Assembly: GCA_011316305.1 (NCBI GenBank)
Contig: SAUG01000108.1
Span: forward strand, 1-64,000
Direction of reading: 5' to 3'
Origin: Rusavskia elegans
Lineage: Eukaryota > Ascomycota > Lecanoromycetes > Teloschistales > Teloschistaceae
DNA: 64,000 bases
How positions within the stretch are numbered: position 1 is the stretch's first letter; every line of letters begins with the position of its first letter. This document shows, piece after piece, positions 31,568-41,490 of the stretch. Both the position numbers and the translations under genes were made by a program. The notes under the pieces were generated by a model that worked only from the letters and a program-made list of their open reading frames with translations, was not told the DNA's origin and made no database searches.

Positions 31568-32397
31568 TTTGATACAGCATGTTCTGGATGGTAGAGTCAG
31601 ATCACACCAACCCTTCATTGGATTGCTGTCATGGGTGAGCGAATTAGGCGCCGGCACTAGGTCGACGAGCTGGGCGCCAGGGCGCAATCCGTTTCATGTG
31701 CCTGGCTGTCCTGCACGTACACCAACAATTCCGATGATTGGCAACGTTGGCGGAAGCTCGACCAAGCCTCACAGATGGCAAAGTAGATATCTTACTACCC
31801 AACTTCGCCGCAAGGGAGTAACTCAAGGCTCACGGATGCCACCGCATGTCGTTGTAAGCAAGGGTTCGCCGCCAGGATACGGGGGAAGCTGCGCCAGGGA
31901 CAATGAACCCTTCCAATCCGATAGTCGCATTGAGCCAGCATCTAGGTCGACTTAGGCGGTCACACAAACTCGTCCTTCCAGATCTTTACGCCTCTCAAGT
32001 CGTAGTATATCGACCAGTCTCCTCTTCTTATCGACCAAGCCACTCGACCATCATCCAAGCGTCCTAGCAGCGATCGCGATCAATGATCTCTTATAACAAG
32101 AAGAGTGGGATCTCCAAATTCACCATGTCATGCAAAGAGGTGAGCAGTCATCTCACGGGTCTTGCGCTTTCGTTCCTCACTCCTTTCCCCACCTTAGGCA
32201 AACCCATCGACCAGGGACTCCGGTCATTCCCATCAATACCGCCAAATACGATCATTGACGCATGGCACGATGAACTCAAGCTCATGAAATTGGACCTGTT
32301 TGAAGATATAGCAGAGTGTAATGAAACCGATGATCATCAGCTGCCACCAGAGCTCTAGCCCAGAAAGACATTCATAAAGTACAGTGTGATAGGCGAT

Positions 32398-32468
32398 TGT
32401 AAGACTGTAAGATCCAATTTGACATCAGTTTATCACACGCGTTCTTTTGGTCTGGGTGTCAAATCCTA
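32398..32468 (+). repeat. 71-bp direct repeat, copy A
   Basis: 69 of 71 positions match 32665-32735; the two differences are a C/T and a G/A. It begins TGTAAGACTGTAAGATCC and, in this copy, has TCTGGG where copy B has the splice-acceptor-like TCTAGG. Confidence 0.85.
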
Positions 32469-32664
32469 TATGGTAGCAATGATGGTGCAGTCGTTGGTGG
32501 GGTTCTGCCTGTACGTCCAGGGTTCGATCCGCAGTGATTATTTTGGCTTGGTGTAGGCTCGAAGCTCGATTGCCGAGGCGCTTGCAAAAGCGAAACCCGA
32601 CTACACGTTCCCGTCTAGCTTAGACAAATGGCTTATTGACCCAGTTGTCGAAGCTGAAGGGGTA

Positions 32665-32735
32665 TGTAAGACTGTAAGATCCAATTTGACATTAGTTTAT
32701 CACACGCGTTCTTTTGGTCTAGGTGTCAAATCCTA
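32665..32735 (+). repeat. 71-bp direct repeat, copy B (intron-like)
   Basis: Second copy, 267 bases downstream of copy A. It follows GAAGGG at GTATGTAAG and contains GGTCTAG, so the unit behaves as a 60-75-nt intron between the blocks DKWLIDPVVEAEG and RRVSCFRQDD. The repeated unit could be an introner-like element or a simple local duplication. Confidence 0.8.
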
Positions 32736-32969
32736 CAGCGATTTACGCATATGTTCTATCATTATGCTTATTTCCTTGTTTCATGAGCATTATCGTCGGG
32801 TAAGCTGCTTCAGGCAGGATGACCCTTCTCTACCCAGGTTCCTCCTCGTGCAAGAATCCACAGGCCTCTATGACGACTACCAATGAAGAAGGTAGTCGAC
32901 TACTGGTGGCGCAAAACCGAGTGAGAAGGAGTAGTGCCCGAGTTTTTCAAGATCTGCAAGGCCAAGTAG

Positions 32970-33331
32970 GATGATTCTGGGTATGATCATTGTATGTGTG
33001 GATAGTATCTACCACTACCCGTCCCGCTGAACACTACTATCAGGGTCAACATCATTCGGACAGCAACGACGCCTGGTATGCCAAAGCGAGATGTCCAAAA
33101 ATGTAAATCTCAATTCCGTCCAGACAACCCTCGATGGAAGTTGCTCTTGATCGCTACTCTCCACTACGACTTTCACGATCATGGACTAAAGGTGCAGCTT
33201 CGGCATTGGTAGCGTTTGTAGCAGAATATTGCGTTTAGGCATGGGCAAGCAGGGCGATCAGAGCCGCTCTATGCACCTCGGTTATCAGTGACACACTAGG
33301 AACACAGTGGGGACTCTGGAGATCGGGTGAC
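32970..33331. other. Intergenic, no gene recognised
   Basis: 3' flanks of the convergent neighbours. Nothing else seen. Confidence 0.4.
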
Positions 33332-33795
33332 CTACAAGACGGCAACAAATGGAGTGGCCAAGCCAATGAAGATTCTGATGCCGGATCTGTCATCACTGTG
33401 CCATCCACTTCCCAGGAGCGCAATACAGACGATCATCAGTATCGTCCAGAGGAAAGCTTTGCAACATTGAAGAACAAGACGTCCATAGGGTTGCAGGTCG
33501 TATTGAATTGCCAATATGCCCTCAATCATAGTGAGAAAGAGTAGCACAGCACCAACAGCTTCTCCGAACAACCAGGTGCTACAACAAATCGTATTAGCTT
33601 GGTCTCTCCAATCATACGGTCGTTGATTGTGCCGTTGTGTCAGACACAAGGAACAACATACCCGAAGATGGGACCATAAAACTCGATCTTTGCAGAAAGG
33701 ACCGCTGCTATCAACGATGATGAGACCATCAAGGCAACAACAAGTAGACATGCGACACCGTGCAACAGCAACATGAATGGTGCCAAGGAAGCCAT
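33332..33795 (-). CDS. Small four-helix membrane protein, unknown
   Basis: Exons 33795-33662 and 33578-33332 join in phase (GT at 33660-33661, AG at 33579-33580) to 126 residues. Four hydrophobic segments: APFMLLLHGVACLLVVALMV with SSSLIAAVLS, GTWLFGEAVGAVLLFLTMIE, VLQCCKAFLWTILMIVCIAL, and SGIRIFIGLATPFVAVL at the extreme C-terminus. The topology and size resemble MARVEL-like or tetraspan fungal membrane proteins, but no diagnostic motif is present. The frame continues upstream of the chosen ATG, so an additional 5' exon is possible. Confidence 0.5.
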
Positions 33796-34516
33796 ATGAA
33801 CGGTCCGAATCACTTCGATATACTGACAGTTAGACTCCCTGGTGGCTACTGTTGTTTTGGATAGCGAATATGGCCTGGGTCCGATAGATACACCTGAAAG
33901 ACGAAGTTCGGTGCATTATCAATCGCATCGCCGCGGACGGAGGTGCACTGTATTTGTGATTCGATCCTTCAACAACCATGCGCCGACCGATACGCCACCA
34001 TGCATGGAACGTCCAATCGACTGTGATCAAAAATCACGGCATGCACTGCGCAGCTGCCTAGTCTGCGGCTCAGTCTTGCAGGGGCTTTTACGAGCAGCTT
34101 GCAAGCAATAGCGATTACCATCCTGTCTCAAAGGCACTAGCGCGAAACGCCGGCGCTTCCTGCGGGCGCCTCGAACGCCGTTACAACAACATGCCTTCAC
34201 CGCATTCCAATCTCGATGTTGGACAGTGGGAAAAGCTGCTATGTTGCTGATGAGACAAAGCGTAAGTATTTATGGAAGATCAAACTAAAGTACGGCGAGT
34301 CTATCATGGCCACATGTCGTACCTTAATAGATCCAGAATCCAACAGCCCAGGTACAAAGCAATGAATCTCAGGGGGCTAAGCAGCATCGCCTATGTTTGC
34401 CAAAGACCGAGGCACATGTCTATACCAAGCTCTGTCATAATTTTGCTAGTCACTATGATTTGGTTACACTCCCAACAAAGGACACCCAGGGCAATATAAC
34501 AGCCCATCCTCGACAA
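33796..34516. other. Intergenic, no gene recognised
   Basis: No supported coding sequence on either strand. Confidence 0.4.
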
Positions 34517-34873
34517 TTACTGTTGGCTCTTGCTATCCGCACAGGCACTCTAGGCTGCGCGCACAGGGAAAGCGCCAATTGATCCAATTATATAGCCTAT
34601 AGCCTCGGCAAAGGGAGTAGGCCTTGGCATTCCCTATCAAAATCCGGCTACTACTACTAAAACCCCATGAAAACAGTACCTAGAGCTATCTTTTGATACT
34701 AAAAATCGGGATTCTAATATCTAAATATAATACAGTTATTATCTGCAAGAAATAGTTTAATAGACTGCTATTTTGTAGTTGCTAGCAGCTATTAAAGGCA
34801 GCGTATGCGTACGACTCGGGTGCCTGTGCGCGCAGACACCGATGCCTGTGCGGATAGCAAGAGCCTTACTGTT
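34517..34873. mobile_element. 341-bp MITE-like element with 23-bp TIRs and perfect 8-bp target duplication
   Basis: The element spans 34525-34865. Its left end starts GGCTCTTGCTATCCGCACAG and the first 23 bases are exactly the reverse complement of 34843-34865. A second block (GCGCGCACAGG) continues the inverted repeat to about 45 bp imperfectly. It is flanked by TTACTGTT at 34517-34524 and 34866-34873. An 8-bp duplication is typical of hAT-type DNA transposons. The interior is AT-rich, non-coding and full of TpA, consistent with RIP. No transposase remains, so it is non-autonomous. Confidence 0.88.
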
Positions 34874-35223
34874 AGGCCCCGCGATTCATGCTCACCCGAG
34901 CAACTTATTCTGTAACATGCGAGCGGAAGACCTGGGAGACCTTGCTCCTTGCTTCTCCGGCCAAAAAAAGCCTCGACGCCTCGAAAGACGTGCCGTAACG
35001 CCAAGGTGGCTATGGCGTTTCAATCGCTGTTCTTGTGCAATGTGCAATCAGAACCTTGCTTCTACGGTCATCAAAGCACCGCTCTTTCGGATCCTTTGCG
35101 GCTATGTTGTTCGATGTTGCGATGAGAGCCATCAACGCCGGACGATGACGGATTAGAATGTATAAATCAGAACCAATCCACCCTCGTATGAATCAAGTAC
35201 AAAGCCCTTTTACCACCGACGAA
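34874..35223. other. Upstream region of the SGNH gene
   Basis: An open frame at 34779-35156 overlaps the MITE end and is not convincing. The in-frame extension 35158-35223 before the chosen start lacks a signal peptide. Confidence 0.4.
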
Positions 35224-37495
35224 ATGTTCTTTTTAGCACCAATTACCAGGAAGAGACTCATCGTAACAACGGTCGGCCTCTTGAATCTTGCTGCCCTCAC
35301 AGCAGCAAGCACAAACATCGAGGACCTTCCTGATAGCCCGGTCGCTGATCCGGGACCTCCTAAAATTGAGATTGTCAAGACCCAAGGCCGGCCTGGTATA
35401 GTCCACTGGACATCACTCGGAGACTCTTACGTAACAGGAGTAGGAGTGGGCGAGATCAAACGCTTCGATAGATGTGTCCATTATTCCGATGGTAATCCCC
35501 TTTTAATGAACAATGATTCACGGATGCCGGGTGCAGCCGAAGGTCGAAAGCTATGGGATTGTACATGTTCTGGAGCTAGCACTCAGAACATCCTCGATCA
35601 TCAATTCCTTGATCAACCATCCTCGGATTCAGTGTATGGGCCCCGGAGTGTCTTCGGCTCTCCCCAAATTGCCACTCTGAGCGCTGGTGGAGATGATATA
35701 GAGTTTTTGTCCCTGATACTGTATTGTATCCTCCAGATGTATGGCTTCAGTAACCCTTGCGAGGAGCAAATCCAGCAATCAAATACCAAGCTCCAGGACG
35801 ACAAATTCTATAATTCTCTTGACATGGTCATCAAACAAATACTTATCCGAGGCATCACAGCAGCTGGCGAGGGGTTTTAAACTCTTCGTTACTGGCTATG
35901 CCCAGGTTTTCAATGAGAAGACCCACCAATGCGATGAAGTAACCTTCAGCTACTGGGACCGAGGTGACGAAGCAAGAAAACTGACCAAAGATTTGCGCCA
36001 AAAGCTCAATAAATTAGCGCTGGACCTGAACGATAGGATCAAGGCAGTGGTGGAAAACAACAAGCGATGGGGTGTTGAATACGTGGAGATCGATACCCAA
36101 TTTGAAGGACACAGATATTGTGAGGATGGGGTCACAGAACCCGATAACAACAACCCCGACATCTGGTTCTTCCACCTCAGTACGGATGGCGACGGACGAA
36201 CCAAAGAATTCGACGACCTCCTAGCTTCGAAACTTGATCCGGACGGCGACAAAGACAGATTCTACAGGACAGTCAAGGACCCTTCGGCTTCGGGCGGCAA
36301 TAACCTAGATGAACACAATCCAACTGAAGATGCGTAGGGGAAATTCATGTTTGCCGATGGGGAAGACTTCACTGTCCAATCCGGGCACATACGGATCTTT
36401 CACCCTACCCGCCCGGGCATCGATGCCATCGTCTCTCAAATCTTCAAAGCCTTTCCAGCATGGCCCAAGCCCGACGCTACTGCCATAAAGGAGCTCGACA
36501 GGGCTCCTCCGCCACCCACATGTAAGCCACCAGAGGGCAGCAAGAAATTCGACATCGCGGACGCCAAGAAGGCGATCGATGAGTTCTGCAACGATCAACC
36601 CTACTGGCCATCCTACATCGTCAGCCCTGTTGCTCAAACCAAAAAGGGTGTCTTACCCAAATCTCCGGGATTCACTAAGGCCGTGGATCTCCCCAACAAG
36701 GACAGGGTGGTTCTCCAAATGGCTTGGGATCAGGGGAAGGGTTGTGGTGGTTTTTCCCTGTTTACCGGAGCCAATGGCGACAGTGAATGTCATGATAGGT
36801 TCACTTCCATCCTGGATCATGTGAGTACTAGAACTTCACCCCCAGCATACTTCAACCAAAAAACAATGCCTGGATCATGACTAACATGGAATACATATTC
36901 TAGTGCGACCCCAACTCCACCATCAAACAAGGCGGCTACCTCTCCAAAAACTCCTGCCTCATATACCGTCTCGGCGTTTTCCCCGAAGGCACCTTAACCG
37001 AAAACGGCATCGATCCTTTCCCACTCAAAGATGCAACGAAGCCCGAACATCTCGGCGCTTTCAAATGCCAAGATACGTATGTTGCCTTCCCTCTCCTTCC
37101 CCCGCCCCCCTACCTCCTCTGGGATCTCTCTCCTCTCCCTCTATTCATCAAATGTACATTGACTCACATCATTCCCACCCCACAGCGCAAGCCCCACAAC
37201 CCCCGACGTCTCCGACTCCCTTGCCGGCACATGCACATGCCACTTCGAAGCCCTAGAAGCTGACACGGAACTTTTCGACCTCCCAGGTGGGGTCGCAAAG
37301 TGCGAAGATATCAAAGAGCAGCCTGAAACGACACATGGTGATAATATCGAGAAATTCAGAAATAGATCTGTAGATGCGGCGCCCAGGCCAGACAGAGCGA
37401 GGGCGAAAGTCCGGGAATTGGAAGCGTTGGTGAGGAGAGGTGAGCGTCTTGTGCAGAGAAGAAGAGGGAGAAGCCTGCGAGGTTGGGTCGAGTAG
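35224..37495 (+). pseudogene. Secreted SGNH hydrolase with C-terminal cysteine module, one frameshift and one stop
   Basis: ATG at 35224 gives a signal-anchor-like start (MFFLAPITRKRLIVTTVGLL NLAAL). SGNH blocks follow: WTSLGDSYVTGVG (nucleophile Ser), SAGGDDIEF, GFKLFVTGYAQVFN, IDTQFEGHRYCE, and IRIFHPTRPGIDAI (catalytic His). The C-terminal module begins TCKPPEGSKKFDIADAKKAI and includes GKGCGGFSLFTGANGDSECH, DRFTSILDHCDPNSTIKQGG. Introns 36821-36903 and 37077-37185 are clean, and the last exon ends RGRSLRGWVE at 37495. Two lesions break it: a one-base shift in the GGGG/TTTT run at about 35871-35877, and an in-frame TAG at 36335-36337 (CAG to TAG would explain it). It was probably an extracellular esterase or lipase; as read it is inactive. 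Confidence 0.75.
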
Positions 37496-40400
37496 GAGGG
37501 GCTTGTGTATTGTGCTTGGGATGGTTTTCTTAGACCATACGTCTTATGGCTGATGGGAAGGAATTGAGGTGGGATGTGCTACAGATTTAAGAACCCCACT
37601 TGAGGGTATACATATACTCTTCAAACTCCACCGCAACCTCAAGAGAGAAGTACAGAAAATAATACGATGAGCACATGGCAGCGCTTTCCCAGCATGCCAG
37701 AGTATCTAACGAAGTTGTATAGCATCTACCATAATATAAGCCGTTCTATTTACCATATCAATCCACGCCTTCAACAAACATATACTATAAATCCCAAACA
37801 GCTCTCTCCCAACTCCTCGATTATAGTGACTATGCAAGCGCACTCGCTCGTCCAGGTGGGTCACATTCTATCTGCTTCAACCCTACAACGCTACAATAGC
37901 ATTCTAGCCTTCCCTACCCGTTCACGGTATCATAACGACGCATGATGATCTGCCTTACGAACGTGTTTCTAGGTCCGGTTGGATGAAGGTCGTCAGTGTT
38001 AGCTTTATAGTAAGGGACTGGGTATGACAATCTTCGGTTGGTGTGAGAGCACTGGATATTGCTGTTGCCTTTAATGTTGATCATCCAAGTTTGGTAGTCA
38101 AAGCAGAGGCAAACATTCAGCCTGTACAGTCAGTCAGTCAGTCTCGCACCCATTATTACAGCCTATTCTTTCATTCTCCCTGCCACAACTATCATACTCT
38201 GGCCTTCACCACTACCCCCAAGCAATACATCCCCCTCCCCTTCCCCTTCCCCCTCCCCCCTCATCATCGCCCCGGACCAACCCAACCAATACCTCCCCAC
38301 CGTCCTCCCCTCCGATTCCTCGTACGCAAATCCTTACCCCGTTCAACGAGTTCTCATAGCATCCAAGTGACATTCCAACCCCACACTCCCACTTACCGCA
38401 GTCCTCGCGTTCGTATAACCGACTACAATGACATCGATTATCTGAGCCAGCACCAGCTTAGTCCATTTCTTATTCCAGACTCGCGATAGGGATTGAGGGT
38501 TATGGTTACCGTCATAGCTGGCGTCAGAGCGTTCGCGGAGGCGTGAAGCGGGGTGTAGAAACAGTCATAAGCCGCGTCGGCGCAATTCGGAATATTGGCG
38601 CCTGTGGAGAGAGGAGGAGCTGGATGGTTGGGGGATGGTTTGGGGGTCGCTGATAGTGGCTGCGGTGTAGACGATACACACACAAATGTGGCTCTCTCAG
38701 TCTGGCCTCGAAGTCGCGTGACTTTTTGAGTATATGGATGGGAATAGGTGTTTTTGTTGAAGGGATGGGATGGATATCGGATGGACGTACGAGGGGGGAG
38801 GCCACGATCGTCTTGGGTGGGGGGAGACTTTTGCTCCCTTAGAGAGTAGTTTCTTGATTTCAGCTGTTTGCTGAGGCGATGCGAATGGCGTGATGGTTTT
38901 TGGCCTTGGTTTTCGACGGCGTTTATTGTTGGTGTCGAAGTTGTTATCGAGGGGGAAGTGCTATTTCGAGGTTGTTGGGGTGAGCGGTATGGTGCGGTGT
39001 GCTGTGGCTAGTTTGTATGGCTATCGTGGGTATGAGATTGGAGTGTTCTGGGAGTATTGATATTGGCGTCTCTGGCCGTTGCGTCGATCGTGTTCTGCTT
39101 GCTGGTGATGATTGGGATGCCTAGGTTGTGAAGGTACTCCATTGTATTGTAGCCGTGTTGGGTGGCGGATAGAGTATCATGACTCTCGATACCTTTTTGA
39201 TAAAAATCCCGCCCCCTGACATACAACCGTCCCACGAGTTCAACTCTCCAACCTCGCAGCATAGTCGATCTACAAACCTCACCTCAACCGTGAAATCAAA
39301 GACTCAAGCAAAACATCGAACTTAAAAACAAACTCAAACTGAAACCCCCCAGCATCACCCCTATGGGGATCAAACCTCTCTCCAGCAATAACAATCAAGA
39401 GTCTCAATCCCTTTTACCATTAAAACCTCCTTATCCTCCAGCACATAAAACGCGCATTACACACACATCCCCCCCCATCTACACCACACGCTCTACACTC
39501 CTTATCCAGCAAAACTCTGACAGCCTCCCATACGCCGCCTCATCCAACGGCATCTCCCACCCCTCGCGCTTTACCGAGTTCCTCAAATCGATCTCCGCTC
39601 AATGAGCGAGCAGACCACGAGATACCTCAATAGAGCTCAGCGCTGCGGCTATGCAGAGCCGAGCATTCCTGTGTACGACCGGCTTGTAGTTGATATTGAT
39701 AGGGCAGGTCAGAGCAGCTATTAGCCTTGCGATATTGCATCCAGCGGCAGCGGGGCCGTAGTAGATATTTTCCATTAGTACCTTAAAAGGCGGGTTTCCA
39801 ATCTTCTTGATCTTGGTCTTTCACTGGGAATCAGGCGGCGACAAGGGTATTCTCCTTATCCGATAGGGATGGAGCTGGGAAGTGAGGAGGAGGAAGAAAA
39901 AGAAGAAGAAGAAGAAGAAGAAGATTCAATATCACGATAGGGGAAAAAGCCTAGTTTGTAGGCGTGGAACTGACGGTCGCCATTCAGAGTACCTTACAGT
40001 GACGGAGCAAGGGTTTTAGGCATTCATTCGTTGGAAATGGCATAGCCGTATGCCTGCTATCCCGATGTAGAAACATTGCTATTTTCTATATGCTATCATC
40101 TGCTCGAGATCTGGCAATAATGCGCGGTGAGCTGTAGTCGAACCAACCTGACTCGCTATGAACGATCTACATCACGTCATCCTGAGGAATCTGAGTCAGG
40201 AAGTAGGGCTAGGGAATTGATTGGCAGGGGTTAGCCCCTAAGGGAATAGGGGTAAGTTCCTTACTCTTCCGCGCCGCACGTCCCCTCGACCCGTCAAGCC
40301 ATCTTGGTCAAAATTAAAGGGTAATGCATCTTGATCAGTCAGCCATACGTTAGCACATGTAATTCAATTTGCTATAGAGCTCTAGCTCAGATCCCATAAC

Positions 40401-40528
40401 GATCGTGTTCGAAAAAAAGAGAAAAAACAAAATGTAAAAATCACGCAACTCCCTCAACCCCTCCCCAACCCGACGCTGCTGCAGCACTCCTCACTCCTCA
40501 CTCCCGACCCCCTCACGCCAATGCACAT
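37496..40528. other. 3 kb gene-poor region
   Basis: No supported gene. The composition is patchy: C/T-rich at 38160-38340 and 39330-39500, weakly AT-rich at 37650-37830. Short frames (37667-37945, 38043-38489, 39363-39605) are proline/serine-rich translations of biased DNA and match nothing I know. The GAA microsatellite lies at 39883-39925. Confidence 0.5.
39883..39925 (+). repeat. GAA/GAG microsatellite
   Basis: About fourteen triplets of GAG, GAA and AAA type, ending in an uninterrupted run of AAG/GAA units, between two gene-free segments. Confidence 0.9.
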
Positions 40529-41490
40529 CTATTTACCCGCGCGATACATGCTGTACATCTGCTGCATCCTCGTGGCCTGTCCAGAAGTGAAGCGCGTATA
40601 GCTACGTCATCACCAAAAGTTAGCCACGTCTCACAACATCCACACACCAGGATACGCTTACCAAGAATCATCCGAGTAGTCCATGTAGTTGTGGATATCG
40701 TCCAACCCGGCCGCACTAGGGCAACTATCCTTGCTCGCCGGGCACCCGCTCGTCGGGGTCTTCTGGATTGGGGTATCGCTCACGGAGTCTCCATTTCCAG
40801 TGCAGGCTGACCCCTGGAAAACATGGAAGAGACCGAACCAATGCCCGATCTCATGAGTAGCGGTACCACCCTGGTTGAACGGTGCAGCTGTTCCGCCGGG
40901 GACGGATTGCGCCAGGACATTGCATCCGTCTTGGTTGTAGGTGGAGCTACCGGGGGAGGCGTTGGTTGGGAAGTTGCAGATGCCGAGGAGGCCGCCGCCG
41001 AGGTCGGAGAGGAAGTAGACGTTGAGATCTTTGTAGGTGCCTTTGCGAAGTGCGGGCTTCATTTGGGCGTCGTAGTTGCCCGTGGCCCATTGATCATTGA
41101 CGGTGAAGTCGCTGCTGACGAGGGTGAAGGCGATGCCGGAGGGGCCGTAGCTCCGATTGAGGACGGTGAGCTGGACCATTGGTTAGTCATATGTTGTGTA
41201 TAGTGTGGGAGACACATGGATCGTACCTGGTTGTTGAGCTGTGCTTGGGTCACGCTGCCTCTTTTGGCTGCGGATTCGACGACGTGGAAGTAGGTGTTGA
41301 TAGTGAGAGTAGCAAGAGCGGCAGCTTGAGGCTCAGGCTTGACGGCCAACTGTTGTGCTTGTTGCACGAGCGCAGCTGGTGGGTCGTTGGTACCGCAACG
41401 AACGAAGGCCGCCCTCTCAACTGATGGTGCTGCCAATGCACTGGTGGCCCAGAGGGCGCAAAGAGCGAAGGAATGGATGTTGCTGTACAT
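40529..41490 (-). CDS. Secreted M43 (pappalysin/cytophagalysin-like) metalloprotease
   Basis: Exons 41490-41227, 41170-40662 and 40601-40529 join in phase to 281 residues. Signal peptide MYSNIHSFALCALWATSALA, then a propeptide-like part with CGTNDPPAALVQQAQQLA and INTYFHVVESAAKRGSVTQA. The zinc site HEIGHWFGLFH (three His and the catalytic Glu) is intact, followed by SACTGNGDSVSDTPIQKTPT, paired cysteines, and the Met-turn region DDIHNYMDYSDDSC. It ends YTRFTSGQATRMQQMYSMYR. This is the standard extracellular protease family of filamentous fungi, some members of which act on host proteins. No lesions; presumably active. Confidence 0.95.

Larger units (their letters stand above)
31650..32969 (+). 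pseudogene. Copy 2 of the tandem-duplicated unknown gene, with RIP-like stops
   Basis: Blocks matching copy 1: SKFTMSCKEVSSHLTGLALS, TIIDAWHDELKLMKLDLFED then IAECNETDDHQLPPEL, SSIAEALAKAKPDYTFPSSL, DKWLIDPVVEAEG, RRVSCFRQDDPSLPRFLLVQ and VVDYWWRKTE / EGVVPEFFKICKAK (stop 32967-32969). The PPEL block ends at TAG (32356-32358) where copy 1 has a CAG glutamine (PPKLQ). The WWRK block is cut by TGA (32922-32924) where copy 1 reads TGG. Both are single transitions of RIP type. A 71-bp direct repeat (32398 and 32665) lies in presumed intronic or spacer DNA. Clearly inactive as read. Confidence 0.6.

Noticed and set aside
32480..32545. Possible tRNA (GGGTTCGATCC B-box-like)
   Set aside because: No acceptor, D- or anticodon stems form around it.
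38043..38489. 148-codon plus-strand frame
   Set aside because: C/T-rich low-complexity translation with long proline runs.
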